Positions 9,985 to 20,222 of a DNA stretch of 64,000 nt are shown here, piece after piece (position 1 is the first letter of the stretch; each line of letters opens with the position of its first letter). The DNA is from Saccharopolyspora galaxeae. GTDB taxonomy: Bacteria > Actinomycetota > Actinomycetes > Mycobacteriales > Pseudonocardiaceae. The position numbers and the translations under genes are program-made. The notes beneath the pieces are model-generated. The model worked only from the letters and a program-made list of their open reading frames with translations, did no database searches and was not told where the DNA came from. The stretch spans positions 496,001 through 560,000 of the forward strand of contig NZ_JADDUE010000003.1 in the NCBI RefSeq assembly GCF_016526145.1. Reading direction: 5' to 3'.

Positions 9985-11185
9985 GTTGCTGGGCCTCCTG
10001 GATGTAGCGGTCGTGCTCGGCCTGGGTGGTCGCGAAGCAGGAGTGCCCGTCCGGGAAGCACTTCACGAAGTACACCCAGGTGCCCTCGTCGGGCTTCTCC
10101 GCCGCCTGCAAGGCCGCCTTGCTCACCGTGGAGATCGGCGTCGGCGGCAGGCCAAAGTTCTGGTAGCTGTTGTACGGACCCGGTTTCTGCCGGTCCTCCG
10201 ACTTCGTCAGCAGCGTCGGCTTGTCCAGCGGGTAGTTGATCGTCGAGTCCATCTGCAACTTCATCTGCGGGTCGGTGGTCCGGTTGTAGATCACCCGCGC
10301 GACCTTGCCGAAGTCGTCCTGGATGCCCTCGCTCTGCACCAGCGAGCCGATGGTCAGCAGCTCGTACGGGGTGTGCCCGGTGCCATCGGCCGCCTGCGGC
10401 AGTCCGGCGGCCTGCAGCAGCGCAGCGGACTTGGTGACCACTTGGCGCAGCACTTCCTCCGGCGGCTCGCCCGGTTTGACGTCGTAGACGCCCGGCATGA
10501 TCAAGCCTTCCAACCGGCGCTCCGGCGGCGCCTTCTGCGCATCGGCGATCGCCCACTCCGGAACGCCCAGCGCGGCCAGGTCCGCCGAGGCGGCCGCCTG
10601 GTGCATCTGCTCCGGCGTGGTGCACTGCTTGGCGGCGTCGGTGCAGGTGGCCTGGGCGAGCTTGGTGAGCAGGCCGGGCGTGCTCCCGCCGTCCGGGCTG
10701 AGCTGGTCCTCCAGCCGCTGCCCGCCGCGGACCTCGACGCGGCCGGTCTTTGCCTCCGGCGACAACATGCGCTGCACCGCCGCGGCCCCGGACATCCTCG
10801 ACTTCATCAGGTAGAAACCGGGCTGGACGTTGTTGATCTGCCGGTTCTCCTCGGCGGCGTTGGTGAACGCCGAGGACGAGGCCACCACGTCCGCCTTCGA
10901 CAGCGTCTGCGCGACGTTGCTGACGGTGTCACCGGAGGAGACCTCCACGACGACTTCACCGCTGCCCTGGCCCTCGTAGTCCTCGTACGAACCGATGCGC
11001 AGGATCTGCATGGCGCCGTAGACCACGCCCACGCCCACCAGCAGCAGCACGCACACACCGGCCATCGCGGTGACCGAACCGCGCCGCTTGCGCCTGCGCA
11101 GCCGTTCCCGCCGTTGGCGGGCTTCCTTGCGGCTGCGCGGCGGCTCTCCGGCGTCGTCGGTGAACAGGCCGAGATCGTCGCTCAC
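9971..11185 (-). CDS. mltG: Endolytic peptidoglycan transglycosylase MltG (YceG-like)
   Basis: 404 aa. A charged N-terminus (RSRKEARQRRERLRRRKRR) precedes one membrane anchor (TAMAGVCVLLLVGVGVVYG, about residues 39-58). The extracytoplasmic YceG domain includes a LysM-like segment (VVVEVSSGDTVSNVAQTL) and the catalytic Glu region (LVQSEGIQDDFGKVARVIYNR, LQMDSTINY). It is proposed to cut nascent glycan strands and terminate elongation. It lies 11 nt after ruvX and overlaps aroE by 14 nt. Confidence 0.92.
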   Translation of the reverse strand: MSDDLGLFTDDAGEPPRSRKEARQRRERLRRRKRRGSVTAMAGVCVLLLVGVGVVYGAMQILRIGSYEDYEGQGSGEVVVEVSSGDTVSNVAQTLSKADVVASSSAFTNAAEENRQINNVQPGFYLMKSRMSGAAAVQRMLSPEAKTGRVEVRGGQRLEDQLSPDGGSTPGLLTKLAQATCTDAAKQCTTPEQMHQAAASADLAALGVPEWAIADAQKAPPERRLEGLIMPGVYDVKPGEPPEEVLRQVVTKSAALLQAAGLPQAADGTGHTPYELLTIGSLVQSEGIQDDFGKVARVIYNRTTDPQMKLQMDSTINYPLDKPTLLTKSEDRQKPGPYNSYQNFGLPPTPISTVSKAALQAAEKPDEGTWVYFVKCFPDGHSCFATTQAEHDRYIQEAQQRGAF

Positions 11186-11196
11186 GAAAGGTCCTC

Positions 11197-11655
11197 TCAG
11201 GTGGTCTGCGACCGGGCGTCAAGCCATGCCTGCAAGATCTCCACTGCGGCGGCCTGGTCGACCACGGCGCGCTGGCGCTTACCGCGAACCCCCCGTTGGG
11301 AGAGAATGCGGCTCGCCGTGACCGTGGTCAACCGTTCGTCGTGAAAGCGCACCGGCACCGGAGCGATCCGCTCGGTGAGCGCTTCTGCGTACTTCCGCGC
11401 GGCTTCGGCGGCGCTGCCGTGATCGCCGCGCAGCGTCTTCGGGAGGCCGACGACCACCTCCACCACTTCGTGCTCGGCGACCAGGCCGGCCAGCTGCGCG
11501 AGGTCGCTGCCCGCGTCCTCGTCGCGGCGCAGCGTCACCAGCGGAGTCGCCAGCATCGGCGCCGGGTCGCTGAGCGCGATGCCGACGCGCACCGCGCCGA
11601 CGTCCACGCCCAGCCGCCGCCCGGCGCCCGGGTCGGGCCGCTGGTGCTCGCTCAC
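11197..11655 (-). CDS. ruvX: RuvX/YqgF-family RNase H-fold nuclease (putative Holliday junction resolvase / pre-16S rRNA nuclease)
   Basis: 152 aa, typical length. [17 protein letters not shown] gives the first conserved Asp. [17 protein letters not shown] and [17 protein letters not shown] are family motifs, and the C-terminal [15 protein letters not shown] carries the last conserved Asp. The start overlaps the alaS stop by 4 nt. Orthologues act in 16S rRNA 5'-end maturation and have been proposed as Holliday junction resolvases. Confidence 0.92.
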   Translation of the reverse strand: MSEHQRPDPGAGRRLGVDVGAVRVGIALSDPAPMLATPLVTLRRDEDAGSDLAQLAGLVAEHEVVEVVVGLPKTLRGDHGSAAEAARKYAEALTERIAPVPVRFHDERLTTVTASRILSQRGVRGKRQRAVVDQAAAVEILQAWLDARSQTT

Positions 11656-14327
11656 CCCTGGATCACCCGGTCCAGCTCCCGGCGCAGCGCGCCGATCGCC
11701 GCGGTGATGCCCGCGGGGTCCGATCCGCCGCCCTGCGCCATGTCCGGCTTGCCGCCGCCGCGACCGCCGACCTCGCCGGCGAACGCGGGCACCAGCTTGC
11801 CCGCAGCTAGCCCGAGGTCCTGCGCAGCGTCGTTGACACCGACGACGAAGGACACCTTGCCCTGCTCGGAGTCGGGCGCGAACAGCGCGACGACCGCGGG
11901 CCTGCCGGTCAGGCGCCCCCGCACCTCGCCAGCCAGCGCGCGCAGCGAGCCGCCGTCCACGCCGTCGGCGACCTGCTCTGCCACCAGGCTCACGCCGCGC
12001 ACGTCGGCGGCGCGCCCGGCCAGGTCACCGGCCGAGGACAGCACCTGCTGCACCCGCAGCTGCGCCAGCTCCTTCTCCGCGTCGCGCAGCCGGCTCACCA
12101 CCCCGGCGATCCGGTCCGGCAGGTCCTCGGCGGGCACCTTGAACTGCTCGGCGAGCTGGCTGACCAGCAGGTGCTCCTTGCCGATGTGACGCATGGCGTC
12201 CATCCCGACCAGCGCTTCCACCCGGTGCACCCCGGAACCGACCGAGGAGTCCGCGACCAGCTTCACCACGCCGAGCTGACCGATGCGCCCGACGTGCGTA
12301 CCGCCGCACAGCTCGCGCGAGTAGTCGCCCATGTCGACCACGCGGACCTGGTCGCCGTACTTCTCGCCGAACAGCGCGACCGCGCCGAGCTCCATCGCCC
12401 GGTCCATCGTCGTGGTGTAGGAGGAGACCTCGACGTCGTTCTGCAGGTAGTCGTTGACCTCTTCCTCGACGCCGCCGAGCACCGAGGCCGACACCGCGGC
12501 GGGCGCGGTGAAGTCGAACCGCATCCGGCCGGGCGAGTTCAGCGAACCGGCCTGCGCCGCCCGCTTGCCGTAGGCACCGCGCACCGCGGCGTGCACCAGG
12601 TGCGTGGCGGAGTGCGACCGGGCGATGGCGCGCCTGCGCTGCTGGTCCACCCCGGCCTCCAGCGTGGTGTCCAAGCCCAGCTCGCCGGCGACGACCTTCG
12701 CGCGGTGCACGAACAGCCCCGGCACGGCCCGCTGCACGTCGTGCACCCGCACTTCGACGCCCGGCCCGACCAGCGTGCCGGTGTCGGCGATCTGGCCACC
12801 GCCTTCGGCGTAGAACGGGGTGCGGTCGAGCACCAGCTCCACCTCGGTGCCCGCCGCCGCGGAACTCGCGGGCGCGCCGTCCACCAGCAGCCCGAGCACC
12901 CGGCTGTGCGCCTGGAGGTCGGTGTAGCCGATGAACTCGGTGGTGCCGTGCTCGTCGAGCAGCGTGCGGTAGGTCGACAGGTCGCCGTGGCCGGTCTTGC
13001 GGGCCTTCGCGTCCTCCTTGGCGCGGCGGCGCTGCTCGGCCATCAGCTCGCGGAAACCGTGCTCGTCCACCGAAAGTCCCTGCTCGGAGGCCATCTCCAA
13101 AGTCAGGTCGATCGGGAAGCCGTAGGTGTCGTGCAGCTGGAACGCCTTGTCCCCCGCCAGCTGCGTGCCGCCGGCCTTCTTGGTCTCGGTCACGGCCACG
13201 TCGAAGATCTTCGAGCCGGTGGTGAGGGTGGCGCGGAAGGCGTCCTCCTCGTTGCGGATCACCGAGTCGATCCGGTCGAACTCGGTGACCAGCTCCGGGT
13301 AGCCCGGCGCCATCGCGTCCCGCACGACCTGGGTGAACTCGCCTAGCACCGGCTCCTGCACACCGAGCAGGCGCACCGAGCGCACGATGCGGCGCAGCAA
13401 CCGCCGCAGCACGTAGCCGCGGGCCTCGTTGCCGGGCGTGACGCCGTCGCCGACCAGCATCACGCCGGAGCGCGCGTGGTCGGCGATCACGCGGAAGCGC
13501 ACGTCGTCGGCGTGGTCGGCGCCGTAGGTGCGGCCGGAGAGCTCCTCGGCCTTGGCGATCACGGGACGCACCAGGTCGGTCTCGTAGACGTTGTCCACGC
13601 CCTGCAGCAGGCAGGCCACCCGCTCGATGCCCATGCCGGTGTCGATGTTCTTGGTGGGCAGCTCACCGATCGGCGGGTTGCCGGCCTTCGGGGGCAGCTC
13701 GCCCCTGATGTCCTGCATGAACACCAGGTTCCAGATCTCGATGTAGCGGTCCTCGTCGACGTTCGGGCCGCCTTCGCGGCCGTATTCCGGGCCGCGGTCG
13801 TAGTAGATCTCCGAGCACGGCCCGCCCGGACCGGGCACGCCCATGTCCCAGTAGTTGTCCTCGGGACCGCGCGACTGGATGCGCTCCGCCGGGATGCCGG
13901 TGGTGTTGCGCCACATCGCAGCGGCCTCGTCGTCCTTCTCGAAAACGGTGACCCACAGGCGTTCCGGGTCGATGCCGTAGCCGCCGTCGGCGACCGCGGA
14001 GGTCAGCAGCTTCCAGGCGTGCTCCATGGCGCCTTCTTTGAAGTAGTCGCCGAAGGAGAAGTTGCCCGCCATCTGGAAGAACGTGTTGTGCCGCGTGGTC
14101 TTGCCGACCTCGTCGATGTCGCCGGTGCGCACGCACTTCTGGATGCTCGTCGCGCGCGGGTACGGCGCCGGGGCATCACCCAGGAAGTACGGCTTGAACT
14201 GCACCATCCCCGCGTTGACGAACAGCAGGGTGGGGTCGTCCAGGATCAGCGACGCGCTGGGCACCACGGTGTGGCCCGAGCTGCGGAAGTGTTCCAGGAA
14301 GCGGTTGTTGATCTCGTGGGTCTGCAC
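11652..14327 (-). CDS. alaS: Alanyl-tRNA synthetase
   Basis: 891 aa, full length for the family. The class II catalytic core starts at [19 protein letters not shown] and includes [18 protein letters not shown]. The editing domain has the zinc-site motifs [12 protein letters not shown] and [10 protein letters not shown]. The C-terminal part carries the C-Ala domain ([19 protein letters not shown]). It leads the alaS-ruvX-mltG-aroE unit. No T-box leader was recognised in the 116 nt upstream. Confidence 0.97.
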   Translation of the reverse strand: MQTHEINNRFLEHFRSSGHTVVPSASLILDDPTLLFVNAGMVQFKPYFLGDAPAPYPRATSIQKCVRTGDIDEVGKTTRHNTFFQMAGNFSFGDYFKEGAMEHAWKLLTSAVADGGYGIDPERLWVTVFEKDDEAAAMWRNTTGIPAERIQSRGPEDNYWDMGVPGPGGPCSEIYYDRGPEYGREGGPNVDEDRYIEIWNLVFMQDIRGELPPKAGNPPIGELPTKNIDTGMGIERVACLLQGVDNVYETDLVRPVIAKAEELSGRTYGADHADDVRFRVIADHARSGVMLVGDGVTPGNEARGYVLRRLLRRIVRSVRLLGVQEPVLGEFTQVVRDAMAPGYPELVTEFDRIDSVIRNEEDAFRATLTTGSKIFDVAVTETKKAGGTQLAGDKAFQLHDTYGFPIDLTLEMASEQGLSVDEHGFRELMAEQRRRAKEDAKARKTGHGDLSTYRTLLDEHGTTEFIGYTDLQAHSRVLGLLVDGAPASSAAAGTEVELVLDRTPFYAEGGGQIADTGTLVGPGVEVRVHDVQRAVPGLFVHRAKVVAGELGLDTTLEAGVDQQRRRAIARSHSATHLVHAAVRGAYGKRAAQAGSLNSPGRMRFDFTAPAAVSASVLGGVEEEVNDYLQNDVEVSSYTTTMDRAMELGAVALFGEKYGDQVRVVDMGDYSRELCGGTHVGRIGQLGVVKLVADSSVGSGVHRVEALVGMDAMRHIGKEHLLVSQLAEQFKVPAEDLPDRIAGVVSRLRDAEKELAQLRVQQVLSSAGDLAGRAADVRGVSLVAEQVADGVDGGSLRALAGEVRGRLTGRPAVVALFAPDSEQGKVSFVVGVNDAAQDLGLAAGKLVPAFAGEVGGRGGGKPDMAQGGGSDPAGITAAIGALRRELDRVIQG

Positions 14328-14443
14328 GGTGGGTCCTTCGTGGAGGGTGCTGCGGAATCCGGACGGCGTGGGCGGAAGGCTCGCGGGCGAGCGGGGACCG
14401 ACCGGTCGGCGAAGCGTCGCGGCCGGTCACCCGAGGTGCCGCG

Positions 14444-14782
14444 TCAGCGATCCGCCCGGCGAGCTCGCCGTGCCGGTGCGCGCCCACCGTCACGAACTCG
14501 GCTCTCACCGGGGCGAGCCGCTTCGACGGAGCGGGAATCGGCGAGCCGCTGCGGCGGCAACGAGGTGCCGTCCACGACGTTCTGCAGCTCCTGCTCCCGC
14601 TCGGTCATCCCGGCGCGCACGTCCGCGCCGAACGAGCCCACGGCACCCGCGAGCTCGCGCATGGCGCCGCCGAGCTGCTCGGCCACGCCGTTCGGGGTCG
14701 CCTTGCGCGTGGTCTCGTTGACCTTGCGCATCACCGCGACACCGGCCGCGATACCGGCCCCGAACCAGAACATCCGCCTCAC
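14444..14782 (-). CDS. Small membrane-anchored protein, DUF6167-like
   Basis: 112 aa from GTG at 14782, which overlaps the stop of the preceding DUF948-like gene as GTGA. The start MRRMFWFGAGIAAGVAVMRKV forms one short N-terminal membrane segment, followed by a charged helical cytoplasmic part with a Pro/Arg-rich tail. Small proteins of this kind sit between DUF948 and alaS genes in many actinobacteria. The function is unknown. The coupled pair probably forms a membrane complex; this is an inference from gene overlap. Confidence 0.75.
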   Translation of the reverse strand: MRRMFWFGAGIAAGVAVMRKVNETTRKATPNGVAEQLGGAMRELAGAVGSFGADVRAGMTEREQELQNVVDGTSLPPQRLADSRSVEAARPGESRVRDGGRAPARRARRADR

Positions 14783-15222
14783 TTGCGGCCTCCCTTGCGT
14801 CGGGAGTGCTTGCCCCACGGCTCTTCCTTGCGCTTGCGGCGAGCGCGCAATGCCTTGCTCACCCCGTACGAGAAGGCCGCGGTCTTCACCAACGGGCCAC
14901 CGAGTGTAGCCGTGAACAGCGAGGACAACGCCGAAACGTTGCCGCTGACGGTCTTGGCGTTCGTGGTGATGCCGTCCACCCGTTCCAGCTGGGTGTTGAC
15001 GTGCGTCAGCGTCGAGTTCGCGCCGGTGAAAAGCGGGTCGGAGTTCTCGTGCGCCTTGCGGATCGCGACGGTCGCCTCGTCCAGCGTACGGCCGAGCTTG
15101 ACCAGCGGGACCGCCAGCAGCACGACCAGCAGCACGAACGCGCCTGCGACGATCAGCGCGGCGATCTGCGTGGGCGTCACGTGCCCTCCCGGTTTCTGGT
15201 TTCCCTGTGATTGTCCGGCCAC
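14779..15222 (-). CDS. DUF948-like membrane protein
   Basis: 147 aa from ATG at 15222; an internal GTG (VTPTQIAALIV, about 15180) fits the usual family length better and is a likely alternative start. One N-terminal membrane segment (IAALIVAGAFVLLVVLLAVPLVKLG) is followed by a helical region (LDEATVAIRKAHENSDPLFTGANSTLTHVNTQLE) typical of DUF948 and a strongly basic C-terminus (RARRKRKEEPWGKHSRRKGGRK). The role is unknown. It is translationally coupled to the DUF6167-like gene. Confidence 0.75.
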   Translation of the reverse strand: MAGQSQGNQKPGGHVTPTQIAALIVAGAFVLLVVLLAVPLVKLGRTLDEATVAIRKAHENSDPLFTGANSTLTHVNTQLERVDGITTNAKTVSGNVSALSSLFTATLGGPLVKTAAFSYGVSKALRARRKRKEEPWGKHSRRKGGRK

Positions 15223-15311
15223 CGCGAGAATTCCCGGTGGCTTGATCGCGCGTCAGGTTACCGTGCGGCCCGGGCGCCGATGCCGCCGGTGGTTCGGCGC
15301 GTCGGTGCCGG

Positions 15312-16277
15312 TCAAGCACCCACCGGGGTGATCGGTCCGGTCCCGGCGAGAACCGCCGCCACGTTGCGCGCGGCGAGTTCGGCCATCGCGCTGCGCGTCT
15401 CCACCGTCGCCGAGCCCAGGTGCGGGATGAGCACCGCGTTGTCCAGTTCGAGCAGCGCGGGTTCGACGGCCGGTTCGCGTTCGAAGACGTCCAGGCCCGC
15501 TGCCGCGATGCGGCCTTCGCGCAGCGCCTCGGCCAGGGCTTTTTCGTCCACGACCGGTCCGCGGCTGGTGTTGATGAGCACCGCGGAGGGCTTCATCTTC
15601 GCCAGCGCCGACTCGTCGATCAGGTGCCGGGTCTGCTCGGTGAGCGGGCAGTGCAGCGACAGCGCGTCGGCTTCGTGCAGCAGCTCGTCCTGCGAGAGGT
15701 AGCGGGCGTCGAGCTCGGATTCCACCTCCGGGGCCGCGCGCCGCCTACCCGCGTAGGCGATGTTCATGCCGAACGCGCGAGCGCGGCGAGCCATCGCCTG
15801 CCCGATCCCGCCAAGGCCGATGATCCCGAGGGTCTTGCCCTGCAAGCCCGTACCCAGCATGAATCCGAGGTGGAAGAACCAGGGTTGCCCGGACCGGATC
15901 AGCCGCTCCCCCTCACCGAGCCGCCGCGTCGCCATCAGCAGCAAGCCGAATCCGAGATCCGCGGTGGCATCGGTGAGCACGCCCGGCGTGTTCGTCACGG
16001 TGACGCCGCGCCCGGTCACCGCGGGCACGTCCACGTTGTCGTAGCCGACCGCCACGTTGGCCACCACCTGCAGCTGCGGGCCGGCCGCGGTCACGAGTTC
16101 GTCATCGACGCGATCGCCGAGCATCGTGACCACGCCGTGCGCGCCACGCACCACCTCGTGCAGCTCGGCGGGTTCCAATGCCTGATCCCGCTCGCACACG
16201 TGCACGTCTCCTGCGCTGCGCAGCAGTTCGACTGCGGAGTCCGGAATCCTCCGGGTGACCACGATCCGCGACTGCAC
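15312..16277 (-). CDS. D-2-hydroxyacid dehydrogenase (glyoxylate/hydroxypyruvate reductase type)
   Basis: 321 aa from GTG at 16277, chosen because GAGGAGG lies 8 nt upstream; the open frame extends further. The NAD(P) Rossmann motif is GKTLGIIGLGGIGQAMARRARAFG. Catalytic Arg, Glu and His fit INTSRGPVVDEKAL, GLDVFEREPAVEPAL and LIPHLGSAT. The family reduces glyoxylate or hydroxypyruvate to glycolate or D-glycerate. The substrate cannot be fixed from sequence alone. It lies 84 nt downstream of rarA on the same strand. Confidence 0.88.
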   Translation of the reverse strand: MQSRIVVTRRIPDSAVELLRSAGDVHVCERDQALEPAELHEVVRGAHGVVTMLGDRVDDELVTAAGPQLQVVANVAVGYDNVDVPAVTGRGVTVTNTPGVLTDATADLGFGLLLMATRRLGEGERLIRSGQPWFFHLGFMLGTGLQGKTLGIIGLGGIGQAMARRARAFGMNIAYAGRRRAAPEVESELDARYLSQDELLHEADALSLHCPLTEQTRHLIDESALAKMKPSAVLINTSRGPVVDEKALAEALREGRIAAAGLDVFEREPAVEPALLELDNAVLIPHLGSATVETRSAMAELAARNVAAVLAGTGPITPVGA

Positions 16278-16361
16278 CGGCACGACCTCCTCGGGCTGGC
16301 TGTTCTCCGTCGGCGCACATTCTGCTCGACGGCCCACCGCGCCGGATTCCTGCCCGCGGCG

Positions 16362-17720
16362 CTATTCGCCCTCGCCGCGGACGATGCCGCGCAGCTTCGG
16401 AACCCGTTCGCCGAGCACGCGCTCGCCGCCGCGTCCGCTGGGCTCGTAGTAGTCGACGCCCACCAGCTCGTCCGGCGGGTACTGCTGCTCCAGCACGCCT
16501 TCCGAGCGGTCGTGCGGGTAGCGGTAGCCCTGCGCGTTGCCGAGCTTCTTCGCGCCCGCGTAGTGCCCGTCGCGCAGGTGCGCGGGCACCGAACCGGACT
16601 TGCCCGCACGCACGTCGCCCATCGCCGCGTCGATGGCCATGATCACCGAATTCGACTTCGGCGCGGTCGCCAGGTGCACCGTGGCCTGCGCGAGCGCGAG
16701 CCTGCCCTCCGGCATCCCGATGAACTGCACCGCGTTCGCGGCCGCCACCGCCGCCTGCAGCGCCGTCGGGTCGGCCATGCCGACGTCCTCGCTGGCGTGC
16801 ACCACCAGGCGGCGGGCGATGAACCGCGGGTCCTCCCCGGCTTCGACCATCCGGGCCAGGTAGTGCAGCGCGGCGTCCACGTCGGAGCCGCGGATGGATT
16901 TGATGAACGCGCTGACCACGTCGTAGTGCTGATCCCCGCCGCGGTCGTAGAGCACGGCCGCGCGGTTGACCGTGGCCTCGACCGTGGCCAGGTCGATCCG
17001 CTGCGCACCGTTGGACTCGGCGGACTCCGCCGCGGCCTCCAGCGCCGTCAACGCGCGCCGCGCATCGCCGCCGGCGAGCGCGACGAGGTGCTCCAGCGCC
17101 TCCTCGTCGAGCCCGAGCGCGTCGCCGAGGCCGCGTTCCTCGGACACCGCACGGCGCACCAGCTCGCGCACGTCGTCGTCACCGAGGTTGTGCAGTTGCA
17201 GCACCAGGGACCGCGAAAGCAGCGGGGCCACCACGGAGAAGTACGGGTTCTCGGTGGTCGCGGCCACCAGCAGCACCGTGCGGTCCTCCACCGCGCCCAG
17301 CAGTGCGTCCTGCTGGGTCTTGGAGAAGCGGTGCACCTCGTCGATGAACAGCACCGTGGCCTCGGCGGAACGGCCGAGCCGCCGCCGGGCCTCATCGATG
17401 ACCCCGCGCACCTCCTTGACCCCGGACGACAACGCGGACAACGCCACGAACCGCCGTCCGGTCGCCTGCGAGACCAGGTTCGCCAGCGTCGTCTTGCCGG
17501 TGCCCGGCGGGCCGTAGAGCAGCACCGAAGCCGGTGCCGCCCCCTCCACCAGCCGGCGCAGCGGGGCGCCCGCGGCCAGCAGGTGGTCCTGGCCGAGCAC
17601 CTCGTCCAGCGAACGGGGCCGCATCCGCACCGGCAGCGGCGCGTTCTCGGCCAGCCGTTCCCCGGCGCGGTCCTCGGTCTCGGCGCCGAACAACCCCTCG
17701 TCGAACAGGCCGTCACTCAC
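16362..17720 (-). CDS. rarA: Replication-associated recombination protein A (MgsA/RarA AAA+ ATPase)
   Basis: 452 aa. Walker A is [17 protein letters not shown], Walker B is [10 protein letters not shown], sensor 1 is [12 protein letters not shown] and the Arg finger region is [10 protein letters not shown]. The C-terminal tetramerisation domain has [25 protein letters not shown] and [16 protein letters not shown]. The protein acts at stalled replication forks. The gene begins 75 nt downstream of the SulP gene, separated from it by a strong hairpin. Confidence 0.95.
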   Translation of the reverse strand: MSDGLFDEGLFGAETEDRAGERLAENAPLPVRMRPRSLDEVLGQDHLLAAGAPLRRLVEGAAPASVLLYGPPGTGKTTLANLVSQATGRRFVALSALSSGVKEVRGVIDEARRRLGRSAEATVLFIDEVHRFSKTQQDALLGAVEDRTVLLVAATTENPYFSVVAPLLSRSLVLQLHNLGDDDVRELVRRAVSEERGLGDALGLDEEALEHLVALAGGDARRALTALEAAAESAESNGAQRIDLATVEATVNRAAVLYDRGGDQHYDVVSAFIKSIRGSDVDAALHYLARMVEAGEDPRFIARRLVVHASEDVGMADPTALQAAVAAANAVQFIGMPEGRLALAQATVHLATAPKSNSVIMAIDAAMGDVRAGKSGSVPAHLRDGHYAGAKKLGNAQGYRYPHDRSEGVLEQQYPPDELVGVDYYEPSGRGGERVLGERVPKLRGIVRGEGE

Positions 17721-17751
17721 GGCTTCGACGCTACCCGCCGGTCGGAACGAA

Positions 17752-17790
17752 ACCGCGCCGGAGGTGCGCGAACGGCACCTCCGGCGCGGT
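17752..17790. terminator. Strong hairpin terminator after the SulP gene
   Basis: A perfect 16-bp stem (17752-17767 with 17775-17790) with the 7-nt loop GCGAACG lies 6 nt beyond the SulP stop. It should separate SulP transcription from rarA. Confidence 0.85.
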
Positions 17791-17795
17791 GCGGG

Positions 17796-19310
17796 TCAGC
17801 CCGCGTGGGCCGGCATCGCCACTTCGGTCCGCGCGTTGTCGCGTTCGCGCTGCGCGGCCCAGTTCTCCACCGCCTGGTGGCACGCCTGGTCCAGGTGCCG
17901 GACGGTGCTCAGGTCCAAGTGCACGCTCTTGTCCGACGGCAGGCTCTCCAGCCGCTCCAGCAGCCGCGGGAGCCGCAGGAACGTGGCATTGCCGCCGAGT
18001 TCGACGTGCACGTGGTCCTCGCCCTGCTCCTCCTGCTTGACCGACAGCCGGGACACGTCGAAGGCGGTCTTGATCACCGCGGCGGCGAGCCCGATCAGCG
18101 TGCCGATCAGCAGGTCGGTGGCCACGATCATGACCGCGGTCAGCACCAGCACCGCAGCCTCCGGGCGGTTGGTCCTGGCCAGCTGCACGACCTTGCCCGG
18201 CTCGAGCAGCTTCCAGCCGGCGTGGATCAGCACCGCGGCGAGCACCGCGGTCGGGATGAACGCCAGCACGCCCGGCAGCGCCACCACGAACAGCAGCAGC
18301 CACACGCCGTGCAGGATCCGGGACAGCTTCGTCTTCGCCCCCGCGCGGACGTTCGCGCCGGAGCGCACGATCACCGCGGTCATCGGCAACGCGCCCAGCA
18401 CCCCGCATACGGCGTTGCCCGCGCCCTGGGCGACGAGCTCCTTGTTGAACTGCGTCTTCGGGCGGTCGTGCATCCGGTCGACCGCGGCCGCGCTGAACAG
18501 GCTCTCCGCCGATGCGATCAGCCCGAACGTCAGCATCGACCCGAGCACCGCCGGGGTGAACGCGGAGCCCCACGACTCGCCGGTCGGGACGTTGATCGCC
18601 TCCAGCAGGGAGCCGACCTCGATCGTCTTCAGGGGCAGCCCCAGCACGTAGGTCGCGCCGCTGACCAGCACCACCGCGACCAGCGCGGCGGGGACGTTGC
18701 GCACCTTCTCCGGCAGCTTCGGCCAGCCGAACAGGATCACCAGCGCCACCGCGGTGACGGCGACCCCGGCCAGCCCCTGCGGAGTCGTGAACATCGCGCT
18801 CACCAGCCCCGGGAGCCCGGCGAACTTGGCCGAGGTCTCGGAGGGCTGCTCCAGCCCGCCCACCGGGTAGAGCTGGCCGAGCATGATCACCAGGCCGATG
18901 CCCGCCAGCATGCCCTGCACCACCGAAGGCGAGATCGCCCGGAACCAGGTTCCGATCCGGCCCAGCCCCATCAAGATCTGCAGCACGCCTGCACCGAGCA
19001 CGATGATGCCGAGCATCCCGAGCCCGTGATCGGCCACCGCCGAGGCCACCAGCACGGTCAGCCCGGCCGCCGGGCCGCTGACCTGCATGGTGCTGCCCGG
19101 TAGCAGCCCCACCACGATGCCTCCGACGACACCGGTGATGATGCCGAGTTCGGCGGGCACGCCGGATGCGACGGCGACACCGACGCACAGCGGCAGCGCC
19201 ACCAGGAACACGACCAGCGAAGCCCCCAGGTCGGCGCCGAAAGTTCCCTTCGGCCACTGCGGGACGCCGGTCTTGGCGCGACGGGAGGTCGCGTCGACTT
19301 GAGTGGTCAC
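17796..19310 (-). CDS. SulP-family inorganic anion transporter with C-terminal STAS domain
   Basis: 504 aa from GTG at 19310 (VTTQVDATSRR), with GGAGAG 6 nt upstream. The N-terminal transport core begins PQWPKGTFGADLGASLVVFLVALPLCVGVAVASG and has about 10-12 hydrophobic segments. The C-terminal STAS domain (about residues 400-490) includes HVELGGNATFLRLPRLLERLESLPSDKSVHLDLSTVRHLD. SulP proteins carry sulfate, bicarbonate or other anions. The beta-carbonic anhydrase gene immediately upstream on the same strand makes bicarbonate the best guess. Sulfate is the main alternative. Confidence 0.9.
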   Translation of the reverse strand: MTTQVDATSRRAKTGVPQWPKGTFGADLGASLVVFLVALPLCVGVAVASGVPAELGIITGVVGGIVVGLLPGSTMQVSGPAAGLTVLVASAVADHGLGMLGIIVLGAGVLQILMGLGRIGTWFRAISPSVVQGMLAGIGLVIMLGQLYPVGGLEQPSETSAKFAGLPGLVSAMFTTPQGLAGVAVTAVALVILFGWPKLPEKVRNVPAALVAVVLVSGATYVLGLPLKTIEVGSLLEAINVPTGESWGSAFTPAVLGSMLTFGLIASAESLFSAAAVDRMHDRPKTQFNKELVAQGAGNAVCGVLGALPMTAVIVRSGANVRAGAKTKLSRILHGVWLLLFVVALPGVLAFIPTAVLAAVLIHAGWKLLEPGKVVQLARTNRPEAAVLVLTAVMIVATDLLIGTLIGLAAAVIKTAFDVSRLSVKQEEQGEDHVHVELGGNATFLRLPRLLERLESLPSDKSVHLDLSTVRHLDQACHQAVENWAAQRERDNARTEVAMPAHAG

Positions 19311-19539
19311 GTTGCACTCTCCGTATGAGTTTCGAGTGACGGGTAGCGCGTCCGCGCGCCGTTCGCGCGCGGACGTGCGGGAACGCGTGCGGGACTGCGG
19401 CCGCGAGAGCGCGTGATCGCCGCTGAACACGCGGGGCCGCGCCGTCGCCCGGCCGCGCCGCACAACGGCAACGCGGCATCCGGGTGGACGGCGTCAGGCA
19501 GTCCCGACGAATCGGCGGTGGAGCACCGCCGCGGAAATG

Positions 19540-20154
19540 TCACAACGGAAGGAAATCCGACTCTTCCGGCCGATCCGGCCCGGTTTCCCCGGAGTGCCAG
19601 ACCAATCCGGTGTCGATCTCGTAGAACCAGCCGTGCACCCGCAACTCGCCCGCGGCGGCCCGTTCCCGGATGAACGGGTATTCGAACAACGTGCGCAGCT
19701 GCTCGCGCACGTGCTGCTTGCATTCCGAACGCACGCCGTCCTCGAGCGCGGGCGCTTCGGATACCGGCGGTTCACCGGTGCCCAGCCAGCCCCGCATCGC
19801 GGGAAGGCTTTCCAGCCCGCGCCCGGCGATCGCCTTCGCGGTCACCGCACCGCAGTGCGAGTGCCCGCAAACAACGATCTCGGGAACCTTCAGCTGCAGC
19901 ACCGCGTATTCGATCGTGGCCATTTCGCTGGACGCCGAATCGGGCACGTATTCGGGCACCACGTTGCCCGCGGTCCGCAATTCGAACAGTTCCCCGGGCT
20001 GGGCGCCGGTGAGCTGCGCGGGGACCACCCGCGAATCGGAACAGGTGATGAACAGCGCGGCCGGCTGCTGACCGGTGGCCAGCCGTTTGCGGTGCGCTTC
20101 GGACACCGTGCGCGGATGGTTGCGCGCACGGTCCACCAGGTGCTCGAAAGTCAT
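19540..20154 (-). CDS. Beta-carbonic anhydrase
   Basis: 204 aa. It interconverts CO2 and bicarbonate. The zinc ligands Cys38, Asp40, His98 and Cys101 are all visible (CSDSRVVP, CGHSHCGAV), with the Asp-Arg dyad in SDSR. The length is standard for a bacterial plant-type enzyme. It is followed after 229 nt by the SulP transporter on the same strand, a common pairing for bicarbonate supply. The ATG is preceded by a purine-rich region (GAGGCGACAAC). Confidence 0.93.
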   Translation of the reverse strand: MTFEHLVDRARNHPRTVSEAHRKRLATGQQPAALFITCSDSRVVPAQLTGAQPGELFELRTAGNVVPEYVPDSASSEMATIEYAVLQLKVPEIVVCGHSHCGAVTAKAIAGRGLESLPAMRGWLGTGEPPVSEAPALEDGVRSECKQHVREQLRTLFEYPFIRERAAAGELRVHGWFYEIDTGLVWHSGETGPDRPEESDFLPL

Positions 20155-20222
20155 GTTGTCGCCTCACTGGACGCTTCAGGATCGTCGTCTGCCGTCGAAC
20201 GCACGCGTGGTGCGCGAACGTC

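Noticed and set aside
14328-14443. T-box or other riboswitch upstream of alaS
   Set aside because: The 116-nt upstream region has no T-box sequence (AGGGTGGNACCGCG) or antiterminator structure.
15420-19103. A 1227-aa plus-strand open frame
   Set aside because: It is antisense to the dehydrogenase, rarA and SulP genes, is His/Arg/Gln-rich and has no plausible start or motif. It is a high-GC shadow frame.
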